Positions 44,566 to 56,666 of a stretch of DNA of 64,000 nt are shown in pieces (position 1 is the stretch's first letter; every line of letters starts with the position of its first letter). This DNA comes from Dermabacter hominis NBRC 106157 (GTDB lineage Bacteria; Actinomycetota; Actinomycetes; Actinomycetales; Dermabacteraceae): assembly GCF_001570785.1 (NCBI RefSeq), contig NZ_BCSI01000002.1, positions 124,001 through 188,000 on the forward strand. The letters run 5' to 3'. Under the pieces are notes generated by a model. The model made no database searches. It saw nothing but the letters and a program-made list of their open reading frames with translations, and was not told the DNA's origin. The translations under genes were made by a program, and so were the position numbers.

Positions 44566-45243
44566 ATGAATTCGGGACTCAAGGACCACGCCGTGCCCGC
44601 GGTCGGGCGCGTTGATGAGGAACTCGCGAAGCTCTACCCCGACGCGCGTTGCGAGCTCAATTTTTCGAGCGCCTTCGAACTGCTAGTCGCGACGGTTCTC
44701 TCGGCGCAGACCACCGATGCTCGAGTGAACGCTGTGACTGCGGAATTGTTCAAGCGCTGGCCGAGCCCCGAGCTCATGGCTTGCGCCCCCGAAGCGGAGG
44801 TTGAGGCCGTTGTGCGTCCGCTCGGAATGGCTGGAAGGCGCACAGCCCACGTGCGGGAGCTTTCTGAGCGCCTAGCCTCGGACTTCGGAGGCGAAGTCCC
44901 CGATGACCAAAAGGCGCTCGAATCCCTTGCGGGTGTTGGTCGCAAAACCGCCCATGTGGTGCGCGGAACGTGGTTCGGCCACTCGCTACTCACGGTCGAT
45001 ACCCACGTGGGCCGGCTCGCGCGCAGGCTCGGCTGGAGCGAGAGTTCCGCTCCGCGGACGGTGGAGGAAGACGTGGTGGCGCGCGCTGGGGCCGACGGTT
45101 GCCAGGATCCCGTCGACCTCACGATGCTGTCGCACCGGTTGATCTTTCACGGGCGGAATCTATGTACGGCACGAAAACCCGCGTGTGGTGAGTGCCCACT
45201 CGTGGACCTCGAGGTTCCGTGCCCGAGCGCCTTTCGGGACTAG
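44566..45243 (+). CDS. nth: Endonuclease III (DNA glycosylase/AP lyase)
   Basis: Removes oxidised pyrimidines and cleaves the abasic site. 225 aa from ATG 44566. The helix-hairpin-helix ALESLAGVGRKTAHVV has the catalytic Lys and VDTHVGRLARRLG the catalytic Asp. The C-terminal 4Fe-4S ligands are CTARKPACGEC then PLVDLEVPC. The last spacing is eight residues, where Nth proteins usually have five. This gene's position beside crp matches mycobacteria. Confidence 0.95.
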   Translation: MNSGLKDHAVPAVGRVDEELAKLYPDARCELNFSSAFELLVATVLSAQTTDARVNAVTAELFKRWPSPELMACAPEAEVEAVVRPLGMAGRRTAHVRELSERLASDFGGEVPDDQKALESLAGVGRKTAHVVRGTWFGHSLLTVDTHVGRLARRLGWSESSAPRTVEEDVVARAGADGCQDPVDLTMLSHRLIFHGRNLCTARKPACGECPLVDLEVPCPSAFRD

Positions 45244-45353
45244 CCGGCAGGAGCAATAAAAAGCCAAGAGACGGCGGGGTGAAGCCGGCGTCGGACCCCG
45301 CGCCGCGGGTGCCCGCGTGAGCCGAGCGGGGAGGGTGACCCAGGCCGCGGATC

Positions 45354-45383
45354 TTTCGTCCAGCGAAGCTCGCACGATAGAAT
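45354..45383 (+). promoter_or_regulatory. Putative promoter of the cold-shock gene
   Basis: TTTCGT, 18-nt spacer, TAGAAT (45378-45383), leaving a leader of about 45 nt. The rest of the 190-bp gap after nth shows no RNA gene or clear terminator. Confidence 0.45.
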
Positions 45384-45433
45384 GGAGCCTGTTTCACGCG
45401 CGTGAGCGCTCGAGAGTAAAGGCAGGAATCACT

Positions 45434-45817
45434 GTGCCGAACGGCAAGGTCAAATTCTTTGACGCTGAAAAGGGCTTTGGCTTCCTCGTAAGCGAGGATG
45501 GTCAGAGCGTGTACGTGCACGCGTCGACCCTCCCCGAGGGGGTTCAGCAGCTCCGTAAAGGCCAGCGCGTCGAGTTCGACATGGTCGACGGCAGCCGCGG
45601 CCCCCAGGCGCTGACGGTACGCCTCCTTGATCCTGCACCCAGCATCGCCCGTGCGCGTCGGGTCAAGCCGGAAGACATGGCCGTTATGGTCGAGGACCTC
45701 ATCCAGCTTCTCGACGGCGCCTCGAACGGGCTTCGCCACGGTCGCTACCCCGACAAGGGCCACGCGCAGAAGGTTGCGGCCGTCTTGCGCGCCGTCGCCG
45801 ACAACTTTGAGGCATAG
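45434..45817 (+). CDS. Cold-shock-domain protein with C-terminal extension
   Basis: 127 aa from GTG 45434 (AGGA upstream). Residues 1-65 are a cold-shock domain with RNP1 KGFGFLVSED and RNP2 VYVHAS, binding single-stranded RNA/DNA. Residues 66-127 are an extra helical part (KPEDMAVMVEDLIQLLDG) typical of the longer actinobacterial CspB-like proteins. The DUF3027 gene starts 3 bp downstream, a pairing I recall from other actinobacteria. Confidence 0.9.
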   Translation: MPNGKVKFFDAEKGFGFLVSEDGQSVYVHASTLPEGVQQLRKGQRVEFDMVDGSRGPQALTVRLLDPAPSIARARRVKPEDMAVMVEDLIQLLDGASNGLRHGRYPDKGHAQKVAAVLRAVADNFEA

Positions 45818-45820
45818 TCG

Positions 45821-46693
45821 ATGACTTCTACCGCTCCCGCGAAGGCGCGCACGCGCGCCCCGAAACTCGATGCCGTATGTGCGGCGGCGATCGAACAGGC
45901 TGCCGCCGCCGTGATCGAGGTTGCCGAGCCCGATCAGGTCGGCGCGCACGTACGCGCCGAAGCGAGCGGCGAGCGCCTTGTCACGCACTTTTTTGAGGCC
46001 ACGATGCCCGGTTACGCGGGGTGGACCTGGATCGCGGTGCTTGCGCGCGCCCCGCGCGCGAAGGTCGCGACCGTCTGCGAGACCGCTCTCATTCCGGGCG
46101 AGGATTCCCTTCTCGCACCCGAGTGGGAGCCGTGGGCGGAGCGTCTTCGCCCCGGTGATGTCGGGGAAAACGACGTCCTTCCCTACAGCGCCGACGACTC
46201 TCGCCTGGAGCACGGCTACGAACAAACCGACGACGAAGAAGCCGATCGAGTGGCCATGTGGGAGCTCGGCCTCGGTCGCACACGAGTGCTGTCGCGCGAG
46301 GGCCGCGAGGACGCCGCAAAACGCTGGATGAGTGGCAATTTCGGCCCACGCGAGGTCAGCAAGCGCGGCCGCAAAGGCACCGTGAAGGCCCAGTGCCGCT
46401 CGTGTGGCTTCCTCTCCCTGCTCAACGGTTCGCTGCGCCAGGAATTCGGTATTTGCACGAATGAGTGGTCGCCTGCCGATGGACGCGTAGTGTCGCTACA
46501 GTACGGCTGCGGCGCGCATTCCGAGACCGACGCCGAGAAGCAGAACATCGCGGGGGACCTGCCCGAGAAGGTTCTCGACGAAGAAGCCGTCGACTACGAA
46601 GATCGCTTCGAGGAAAAGTCGATCATCGACGAGGCTCTTTTGAAGAAGGAGCAGGAGAAACTCGCGGCGAAAAAGGCGAGCGAAGAAAAGTAA
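45821..46693 (+). CDS. DUF3027 family protein
   Basis: 290 aa. The N-terminal half has the family core (FFEATMPGYAGWTWIAVLARA, then LLAPEWEPWAERLRPGD). It continues to a Cys cluster, CRSCGFLSLLNGSLRQEFGIC, and a further CGAHSE that may bind zinc. The C-terminus is a charged helix ending in KKEQEKLAAKK. Cytosolic; function unknown. Co-transcribed with the cold-shock gene. Confidence 0.85.
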   Translation: MTSTAPAKARTRAPKLDAVCAAAIEQAAAAVIEVAEPDQVGAHVRAEASGERLVTHFFEATMPGYAGWTWIAVLARAPRAKVATVCETALIPGEDSLLAPEWEPWAERLRPGDVGENDVLPYSADDSRLEHGYEQTDDEEADRVAMWELGLGRTRVLSREGREDAAKRWMSGNFGPREVSKRGRKGTVKAQCRSCGFLSLLNGSLRQEFGICTNEWSPADGRVVSLQYGCGAHSETDAEKQNIAGDLPEKVLDEEAVDYEDRFEEKSIIDEALLKKEQEKLAAKKASEEK

Positions 46694-46700
46694 GCTCTCG

Positions 46701-47849
46701 CTAGCGAGCCGCGACGATCGAGGCGAGCAGCGCCTCAAGCGCGAGCTGTGGTGGCACGTTCATGCCCACCCGTTTGCGGGCCGTCCCCACAGCGTCCAGC
46801 AGAGCGAGCGTGGTCTGCGCCGAGTGCACGCGCGTGCGCTCGGTCAGCTCCCGCTCGATGCTGGGATTGACGAGCGTTGCACCCGTGTCGAGTTGGAGTG
46901 CGAGAACGTCCCTGAACACCGAGTGAATGTCGAGCAGAAAACGGTCGATGACGTCGCGCACGAGGCGGGTCGCGCGTCGCTTCGCCTCGTCGTCGAGGGC
47001 CTTGACCTGGGCACGTAGTGCCGGAGGGATGCGCCCGCCGGGTTCGATGCCTGCTCCGCGCATGAATGCTTCGCGCTCGCGGGCGCTCGTCTCGTCCGCT
47101 TCGGCGTGCGCCTCACTTTCGGCGCGTTCAATCAGAGTTTTCGCGAAGGCGATCGCGTGCCCAACGCTCGTGAGGGCGAGAAGCCTTCGCGCAGACTCTT
47201 CCCGTTCCTCGAGGGTTTCGGGGTGCAGACCGTAGCGGCGGGCGATCCCGATATGCCCCTGCGCGCTCGCCGCGGCGCGATGCGCGAGTTCGGGTGCAAT
47301 GCCATCGCGGTTGACGAGGAGAGTCGCGACAGCGTCCGCTGGCGGCACCTGGAGGTTCACCACTCTGCAGCGTGAGCGAATCGTCTGTGCGAGATCCTGT
47401 GGCGAGGGGACGCACAGCATCCACACGGTTCGCGGCGGCGGTTCCTCGATGGCTTTAAGGAGCACGTTGAACGTGCCCGGGCTCATGCGGTCGGCATCCT
47501 CGATGATGAGAACGCGGTGGCGCCCCGATGCCGGTGCGCGCTGCGCAGTCGCCACGAGCTCACGAACTTCGTCCTTCGAGATCGTGAGCGTCTCGGTACG
47601 CACGGCGGTCACGTCCCCGTGGGTTCCCGCGAGAACGGTGCGGCACGGCTGGCACTGTCCGCAGCCAACACCCTCACGCGGGGCGTCACACAGGAGACTC
47701 GCCGCGAACGCACGCGCGATGCTCGAGCGGCCCGATCCAGGCGGGCCGGCGATGAGCCACGCCTGGGCGAGAGAGCCGCCAGGTGAGGCAGCGCGCGAGA
47801 GCTGTGCGACCGCGGCCGATTGGCCAACGACCGTGTCGTAGACGTTCAC
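46701..47849 (-). CDS. holB: DNA polymerase III delta' subunit
   Basis: Clamp-loader subunit, 382 aa. AAA+ layout with a degenerate Walker A, GPPGSGRSS (Lys replaced by Arg), as expected for a delta' that does not hydrolyse ATP. Zinc module CGQCQPCRTVLAGTHGD, then VLIIEDADRMSPGTFNVLLK and IEEPPPRTVW. A GTG start overlaps the tmk stop (GTGA), so the two are coupled. Confidence 0.92.
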   Translation of the reverse strand: MNVYDTVVGQSAAVAQLSRAASPGGSLAQAWLIAGPPGSGRSSIARAFAASLLCDAPREGVGCGQCQPCRTVLAGTHGDVTAVRTETLTISKDEVRELVATAQRAPASGRHRVLIIEDADRMSPGTFNVLLKAIEEPPPRTVWMLCVPSPQDLAQTIRSRCRVVNLQVPPADAVATLLVNRDGIAPELAHRAAASAQGHIGIARRYGLHPETLEEREESARRLLALTSVGHAIAFAKTLIERAESEAHAEADETSAREREAFMRGAGIEPGGRIPPALRAQVKALDDEAKRRATRLVRDVIDRFLLDIHSVFRDVLALQLDTGATLVNPSIERELTERTRVHSAQTTLALLDAVGTARKRVGMNVPPQLALEALLASIVAAR

Positions 47850-48607
47850 AGGAGCGAATCCGGGGTCGTTGTGCCCTCGACCGGGTGTTCAGCGGCGCCG
47901 GTGAGGGTGTGGGCATTGACGCGAACCCAATCGGCGAAACGTTGCGTGATCTCCGCGTGGACGTCCTCGACAGACCGTGAGGCGTCGATGACGATCCACC
48001 GCTCAGGCTCGCGCCGTGCGAGATCGAGGAAAGCCGCGCGCACGGCCTCGTGGAACTCGCGGCCCTCCCGTTCGAGGCGGTCCAGGGACGCGGCTTCGCG
48101 TCGCTGTGCGAGGGTCTCGGGCGAGACGTCGAGAAGGAACGTGAGGTGGGGAAGCAGCCCTTCGGTGGCCCACATCGACAGCTCGTACACGTCGTGTGGG
48201 TCCAGTGCGCGGCCTGCGCCCTGGTAGGCGACTGAGGAGTCGAGGTATCGATCGGCGATCACGATCCCGCCCGAGGCGAGCGCCGGGCGTACGACGCTCT
48301 CGACGTGGTGGGCGCGATCAGCGGCGTAGAGCAGTGCTTCAGCACGATCGGAAACGTGATCCGAATGGAGGATCAGCTCCCTGATCTGGGCACCGAGCGG
48401 GCTCCCGCCCGGTTCTTTCGTCACGGTGACGTCAGCACCCGCAAACGGGGAGCCCTCGCCACGGAGCCACTTTTCGAGCAGCGGGATCTGCGTGCTTTTG
48501 CCGCCGCCGTCGCCGCCCTCGAACGTGACGAAAAGGCCCGTTTCCGACGGTGAGGCTGAGGCTGTCGTCAGAGGCGTACGGGGTGCAGTGGAATCGATGC
48601 TCGACAT
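47846..48607 (-). CDS. tmk: Thymidylate kinase
   Basis: Phosphorylates dTMP to dTDP. P-loop TFEGGDGGGKSTQ near residue 30, preceded by a Ser/Thr-rich N-terminal extension of about 25 residues. IVIADRYLDSSVAYQGAGR is the DR(Y/H) motif, followed by the LID region QRREAASLDRLEREG. 253 aa. GACAAT lies 6 nt before the ATG, another leaderless layout. Coupled to holB. Confidence 0.94.
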   Translation of the reverse strand: MSSIDSTAPRTPLTTASASPSETGLFVTFEGGDGGGKSTQIPLLEKWLRGEGSPFAGADVTVTKEPGGSPLGAQIRELILHSDHVSDRAEALLYAADRAHHVESVVRPALASGGIVIADRYLDSSVAYQGAGRALDPHDVYELSMWATEGLLPHLTFLLDVSPETLAQRREAASLDRLEREGREFHEAVRAAFLDLARREPERWIVIDASRSVEDVHAEITQRFADWVRVNAHTLTGAAEHPVEGTTTPDSLL

Positions 48608-48641
48608 GGCGCCATTGTCTCAGGTGAGGATGAATGCGCCC

Positions 48642-49742
48642 CTATTTTGCTTCGCTCGGGTAGCGCACACCGACAATCTCACGTACTCGATCCATGACTT
48701 CGAGGACGGAGAGAGTGTCGCGCGCGCCCCACCGTGGTGATTCGAGAAGGCCGGCGCGAATGTTCCGCGCCGCCTCCGCGATTTCGAAGGCCATGCCGTA
48801 ATTGCCGCCATCGGGATGAGCAGGTAGGGAATAGGGCAGCGAGTCCTCGTACGTGAACCGTTCGCTTACATCCTCGCCGTTTTCCCCCGCTTCGAACTGG
48901 GTCACGGTGAAGGAATTCGGAACGAAGAACCACGAGTCCACGTCGATTTTGCCGCGCGTGCCGAGTACGTGCGCCTTGACTGAACTGCGCGCACCAAGCC
49001 CCGTTTGCACGGCGTACACGGTGCGGCCCGAGAGGCCCGAGATCGAGACCATCTCGTCGACCCCCGTTGCGGTGAGGGTTCCCGTCGCGTGCAGCTGCGT
49101 GGGCGATCCCGCGGCCCAGTGTGCAAACGCGAGCGGGTACACGCCGAGGTCAAGGAGTGCCCCGCCGCCAAGTTCGGGGGCGTACAGCCGGTGTTCGGGG
49201 TCGAAGGGGAAGTACTGGCAGTGATCGGCGATCACCGCGGTGACCTCGCCAATCACGCCGGATTCGATGACCTGGCGGATGACGTCGTAATGCGGCATGA
49301 AGCACGACCACATCGCTTCCTGCACGTATGCGCCCGTGCGTCGAGCAGTCTCGAAAAGCTCGCGCGCCTCGGCGGCGTTGAGCGTCATCGGTTTTTCGAT
49401 CACGACGGGAATGCCAGCCTCGACGACCCTGGTCGCAAGCGCGAAATGCTGGGCGTGAGGCGAGGCGACATACACAGCCTCGAGGCCTTCGTGGGCGAGG
49501 AACTCGTCAACACTCGCATAGGCGTGGGCGAGGCCGGCGTCGGATTCGAAATCCTCCGCGAAAGCCTGCGCGCGCTCGAGCGAGCGCGAGCACACGGCAA
49601 CGAGGCGCGAAGCGGTCGCCGCGTGCATCGTGCTGATGAAGTTCCTGGCGATCCCGCCGGGGGCGATCACACCCCAGCGGAGGCCCGGCGCCGTGGCGGG
49701 ATCGGGAACGGACGTCGTGGGCAGCGTCAACGGTGCAGTCAT
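48642..49742 (-). CDS. Gfo/Idh/MocA family oxidoreductase
   Basis: 366-aa NAD(P)-dependent dehydrogenase. Rossmann start WGVIAPGGIARNFISTM, the conserved EKPMTLNAAEARELFETA with the catalytic Lys, and a C-terminal alpha/beta domain beginning near VTAVIADHCQYFPFDP. Similar to dimeric dihydrodiol dehydrogenase-like members acting on sugars or cyclitols; substrate not inferable. TACGGT lies 6 nt before the ATG and a GGAG overlaps the spacer. Confidence 0.88.
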   Translation of the reverse strand: MTAPLTLPTTSVPDPATAPGLRWGVIAPGGIARNFISTMHAATASRLVAVCSRSLERAQAFAEDFESDAGLAHAYASVDEFLAHEGLEAVYVASPHAQHFALATRVVEAGIPVVIEKPMTLNAAEARELFETARRTGAYVQEAMWSCFMPHYDVIRQVIESGVIGEVTAVIADHCQYFPFDPEHRLYAPELGGGALLDLGVYPLAFAHWAAGSPTQLHATGTLTATGVDEMVSISGLSGRTVYAVQTGLGARSSVKAHVLGTRGKIDVDSWFFVPNSFTVTQFEAGENGEDVSERFTYEDSLPYSLPAHPDGGNYGMAFEIAEAARNIRAGLLESPRWGARDTLSVLEVMDRVREIVGVRYPSEAK

Positions 49743-49766
49743 GACTCCACCGTACGCGAGCCGCCG

Positions 49767-52463
<2,697 letters not shown>

Positions 52464-52541
52464 TCGATGTACTTCCTTACTGCGGTGTGTGCGTGGCGGG
52501 GGTGTGTCCCCGCGTGGTTTACCCTGCCCCGTACGGTAGCA

Positions 52542-54164
52542 CTAGGCAGGGTTTGGCTGCTCAACGATGTGGAGAAACCCCCATTCGACGAGGACGCGGA
52601 GAGTGCGGTTGATGCTCGCGCGTGCGCCCGCGATTTCAGCGCCTTGATCGGCGGCTTCGAGAAGTGAGGCGTAGGCCGTGAGGAAAATATCGAGCGGGTA
52701 TTCCCCGGTGAGGGGGCCGACGATGGCCGCGGTGTGGGTGTCGATCTGAATGGTGCGGCCGAAGCCGCCGCCCTGAACGAGGTCGATCACCATGGGGTCG
52801 TCGTCGCCGGGCGTGTAGTGGCGCCGCTCGATGACGTCATCGGCGCGTGCGAGTGTGAGCGAGGCGAAAGCCTCGTCGTCGAGCTGCGCGAGGCGCGTGC
52901 GCGCGCGAAGCATTTCGGCATAGCGGGGGCCGAGAGGGCCCGCTCCCGTCGTTTCGACGTGGGTGAAGTCGGCGAAGCGCTGTTCTCCCTCGCGCGGTTG
53001 CGCGAGGAGCACGTGTCCGAAACCGATGCCGCTGACGTCGCGCGAGGCGAAGTCGTCGAGCCACGCGTGGGTCATCGGTTCCCAACGCTCGTCGCGGTCG
53101 GTGACGCCTCCGTCGCGAAGCCAGGTCGAGGCGTAGGAGGCCGGGTCCTCGATGTCGCGCTGGACGACGAGCACGTTTGCACTCGAGTTCGCGAGCCACG
53201 TGCGTGGGCGCGCATCCCATTCGGTGCCGCGCGTGATCTCCCAGTTCGCCAGCATGGCAGCGACGCCGCCGGGGGCGAGATAGGCATCGATCTCGGCGAG
53301 GAGGTTCGCGACGAGTGCGTCGCCTTCTGCTCCGCCGTCACGGTACGTCCAGGTCTCCGCATCCTTCACGCGGGGTGTGATGACGAACGGAGGGTTGGAG
53401 ACGATGAGATCGAAAGTCTCGCCCGCGACCGGTTCGAGCATTGAACCCTGGCGCGTTTCGATCGTGTGCCCTTCGGGCAGTGTTTCGCGATTGAGGGCGA
53501 CGTTGAACTCGGTGATCGCGAGAGCACGTTCGGAGATATCGGTCGCGACAACGTGCTGGGCGTGACGCGCCGCGTGGAGCGCCTGAATGCCGCACCCCGT
53601 GCCGAGGTCGAGCGCGCGGGCGACCTTGTCGCGAGGCGTGATCGAGATGAGCGTTGAGGTCGCCCCGCCGATGCCAAGCACGTGTTCACCGTCGAGCGCG
53701 CGGCCCGTTGCGAGTTCCCCGAGGTCGGAAACGATCCACCAGAGGATCTCGCCGAAATCATCGGTGGCCTGATACGGGCGAAGATCGACGGTCGCGGCGA
53801 AGGCGGAGGTGGCGTCGGAACCCGTCCCTTCTGCCGGCGCCACGAGGCCGAGGGCGAGAAGCCCGTCCGTACCGAGGTTAGGGAGGGCGCGGTCGAGTTT
53901 GGTGCGCGTGGCGGTGCGGCCGAGCGTGAAGAGGCGCATGAGAGTCGCGGCCGCATTGCCCTGATCGGCGAGCGGATCGAGTTCGCGACGTGCGGGCAGC
54001 GGATTTTCGCGTTCGAGAGCTGTGCGAGCGGGAGCGCTCAGGAGGTCCTCGATTCCATCCGCCGTGTACTGCGCGTGAGCGAGATCCGCGCGCAGAACCG
54101 CGAGAAGATCGGTATCGGGTGTGGGCGTCGGGAAAAGCTCGGTGCTGTGGCCTTGCGTGCTCAT
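52542..54164 (-). CDS. Class I SAM-dependent methyltransferase (HemK/RsmC-like)
   Basis: 540 aa. An N-terminal helical domain of about 150 residues precedes the Rossmann core with ALDLGTGCGIQALHAARHA and the catalytic-type IVSNPPF motif, which marks methylation of a planar NH2 group (adenine, guanine or Gln). A long C-terminal winged-type domain ends it. Target unknown. It sits between topA and the helicase, a recurring actinobacterial arrangement. ATG 54164 lies 7 nt after AACAAT. It is divergent from the helicase. Confidence 0.87.
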   Translation of the reverse strand: MSTQGHSTELFPTPTPDTDLLAVLRADLAHAQYTADGIEDLLSAPARTALERENPLPARRELDPLADQGNAAATLMRLFTLGRTATRTKLDRALPNLGTDGLLALGLVAPAEGTGSDATSAFAATVDLRPYQATDDFGEILWWIVSDLGELATGRALDGEHVLGIGGATSTLISITPRDKVARALDLGTGCGIQALHAARHAQHVVATDISERALAITEFNVALNRETLPEGHTIETRQGSMLEPVAGETFDLIVSNPPFVITPRVKDAETWTYRDGGAEGDALVANLLAEIDAYLAPGGVAAMLANWEITRGTEWDARPRTWLANSSANVLVVQRDIEDPASYASTWLRDGGVTDRDERWEPMTHAWLDDFASRDVSGIGFGHVLLAQPREGEQRFADFTHVETTGAGPLGPRYAEMLRARTRLAQLDDEAFASLTLARADDVIERRHYTPGDDDPMVIDLVQGGGFGRTIQIDTHTAAIVGPLTGEYPLDIFLTAYASLLEAADQGAEIAGARASINRTLRVLVEWGFLHIVEQPNPA

Positions 54165-54218
54165 GCCTACCATTGTTGCCTACGACGCGAACAGATCGAA
54201 CATGAGTGGAGGCGGCAC

Positions 54219-56666
54219 GTGAGGAGCGAGGCTTTCGATTCCGAACGGGCGCTCGCGCGCCTCACTGCGCCCCCGCATCGCGCCGATTCCCTCCGGCATA
54301 TCGAGCGCCGGCCCGCTCACGAGGCACGCTTCGCTGAGTGGCCGAGATGGGCGAACCCCTCACTACGCGCCTACCTCGAGGACAGCGGGATCGAACGCCC
54401 GTGGTGGCACCAGGTCGAGGCCGCCGAATTCGCGCACGCAGGTCGCGACACGGTCATCGCTACCTCAACCGCTTCGGGAAAATCGCTCGGCTATCTCTTG
54501 CCCGCGTTGACCGATATTCAGGCGCGCCGTGAGGATCCGTCGGCCCGGCGCGCGAGCGCCCTCTACATTGCTCCCACAAAAGCGCTGGCCTACGACCAGT
54601 ACACGTCGATCTGCCGTCTTGTGGACGGGGCCGGTCTCGGGGAAGTTCGCGCCGCCGTATTCGACGGCGACACCCCGACCGAACAGCGTCGCTGGGTGCG
54701 CCGCCACGCGAATGTCGTGCTCACGAACCCCGACATGCTGCATTACGGGATCCTTCCCGGTCACGAGCACTGGATTCCGTTCTTTCGAACGCTGCGATAC
54801 ATCATCATCGACGAATGCCACGTCTACCGTGGCGTGTTCGGGGCACACGTTTCCATGCTCATGCGACGCCTCGCCCGCATCGCCGAGTACTACCGCGCTC
54901 GGCCCACGTTCGTGCTCGCGTCGGCAACCTCGGCGAGCCCGGAGGTGAGCGCTTCCCGGCTCGTGGGGAGGAACGTCACGGCTGTCACCGAGGATGGTTC
55001 GCCGAAAAACCCACTCACGATCGCGCTGTGGGAGCCGGGCATCGCCGATCTCGACGAGTGTGAGGACGCGCACGAGGCCGCGCGCAGGGCGAAAAAGGAG
55101 CGCGAGCAGGCGGAAAAGGCCGGGGTGAAAGCCCACGTGGAGGTCCGACGGCGGCCTGCCCCCACCGAGGCCGGCGCCCTTCTCGGCGATCTCGTATGCG
55201 AGGGGGCGCAGTCTCTCGTCTTTACCCGCTCGCGGCGTTCGAGCGAGCTCGTCGCGAAGGGGGCACAGCGCGCCGTCAACGCTGCCGCGGAAGCGACCGG
55301 ATCCGCCATGCTTGCCGATCGGGCCACGCGCATCGCCGCCTATCGCGGCGGCTATCTTCCCGAGGAGCGCCGCGCACTCGAGGCAGCGCTTCGTTCGGGA
55401 CAGCTTCTCGGCCTCGCCTCGACCAACGCCCTCGAGCTTGGCATCGACATCTCCGGCCTCGATGCCGTGCTCGTGACGGGGTGGCCGGGGACGCGCGCGT
55501 CCCTGTGGCAACAGTTCGGGCGCGCGGGCCGGGCCCACGGAACTCAGTCGCGCGAGGCGCTTGCAATGTTTATTGCGCGCGAGGATCCCCTCGACACGTA
55601 CGTTGTGCGTCACCCCGAGATGATCCTCGAAGCCGACGTCGAGGCCGCCGTGTTTGACCCCTCTAATCCGTATGTGATGACTCCTCATTTGTGCTCCGCC
55701 GCTGCGGAGATCCCCATTCGCGACGGCGAGGAAGAGCTTTTCGGGCCCACGAGCCGGGAGCTTCTCGAGAACCTTGCAGGAAGGGGCATCCTCAGGCGTC
55801 GCCCTCACGGGTGGTACTGGACCCTTGACGAACGCCCCCACGACCTCACCGATTTACGTGGAAGTGGGGGTGAGAGCGTGCGGATCGTCGATCAGGCGAG
55901 CGGGCAGCTGATCGGCACGGTCGATGCCGCGAGCGCCCACCAGCACGTCCACGACGGCGCCGTCTATCTCCACCAGGGAGTCTCGTACGTCGTGAACCAC
56001 CTCGATGTCGAGAACGCCGTCGCGATGGTGCGTCGGGAGAACCCGCAGCACACCACCCAACCGCAAGAGACCTCGTCGATCAGCGTGCGCCAGGTCGAGC
56101 GCAGCGAACGGTGGGGTGACATCGACGTGTGCTTCGGGCAGGTCGAGGTCACCGACCAGGTCACCGGTTACCAGGTGCGCGACATCTACACCTCCGCCGT
56201 GCTCGGCGAACACCCACTCGATCTGCCCGCGCGCACCCTCGTTACCAAGGCCGTGTGGTTCGAGATCCCCGCAGACCTTCTCCACGCATGGAGCCTCGAG
56301 GAAGCTGACTTCCCTGGCGCCCTGCATGCGGCCGAACACGCCCAGATCGCCATGCTTCCCCTCCTTGCCACGTGCGACCGGTGGGACATCGGCGGCGTGT
56401 CTACGGCCCTGCACGCCGATACCGAAAAGCCCACGATCTTCGTGTACGACGGCGCTCAGGGCGGCGCCGGCTTCGCGGAGCGCGCCTACGAGAGCGCCCC
56501 CGCATGGATCCGCGCGACCGCCGACATGATCGAGGCATGCGAATGTGAGGCGGGCTGCCCCGCATGCGTCGTCTCTCCGAAGTGCGGCAACGGCAACGAG
56601 CCCCTCAACAAGAAGGGCGCGCTCACGGTTCTGCGGGAGCTGGGCCGGCACGTGCCACCTCGGTGA
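54219..56666 (+). CDS. DEAD/DEAH helicase with DUF1998 domain (MrfA/YprA-like)
   Basis: 815 aa from GTG 54219 (GGAGG 6 nt upstream). Superfamily 2 helicase: ATSTASGKSLGYLLPAL (motif I), IIIDECHVYRG (II), LASATSASP (III), LGIDISGLDAVLVTGWPGT and WQQFGRAGR (V-VI). The C-terminal DUF1998 domain ends with a four-Cys site, CECEAGCPACVVSPKCG. The Bacillus relative MrfA acts in mitomycin-C repair, so DNA repair is likely. Its 3' end overlaps the convergent pilus gene by 44 bp. Confidence 0.92.
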   Translation: MRSEAFDSERALARLTAPPHRADSLRHIERRPAHEARFAEWPRWANPSLRAYLEDSGIERPWWHQVEAAEFAHAGRDTVIATSTASGKSLGYLLPALTDIQARREDPSARRASALYIAPTKALAYDQYTSICRLVDGAGLGEVRAAVFDGDTPTEQRRWVRRHANVVLTNPDMLHYGILPGHEHWIPFFRTLRYIIIDECHVYRGVFGAHVSMLMRRLARIAEYYRARPTFVLASATSASPEVSASRLVGRNVTAVTEDGSPKNPLTIALWEPGIADLDECEDAHEAARRAKKEREQAEKAGVKAHVEVRRRPAPTEAGALLGDLVCEGAQSLVFTRSRRSSELVAKGAQRAVNAAAEATGSAMLADRATRIAAYRGGYLPEERRALEAALRSGQLLGLASTNALELGIDISGLDAVLVTGWPGTRASLWQQFGRAGRAHGTQSREALAMFIAREDPLDTYVVRHPEMILEADVEAAVFDPSNPYVMTPHLCSAAAEIPIRDGEEELFGPTSRELLENLAGRGILRRRPHGWYWTLDERPHDLTDLRGSGGESVRIVDQASGQLIGTVDAASAHQHVHDGAVYLHQGVSYVVNHLDVENAVAMVRRENPQHTTQPQETSSISVRQVERSERWGDIDVCFGQVEVTDQVTGYQVRDIYTSAVLGEHPLDLPARTLVTKAVWFEIPADLLHAWSLEEADFPGALHAAEHAQIAMLPLLATCDRWDIGGVSTALHADTEKPTIFVYDGAQGGAGFAERAYESAPAWIRATADMIEACECEAGCPACVVSPKCGNGNEPLNKKGALTVLRELGRHVPPR

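Noticed and set aside
52496-52552. Terminator between the methyltransferase and topA
   Set aside because: Two GC-rich inverted repeats are present, but neither is followed by a T-run, and one includes the methyltransferase stop codon.
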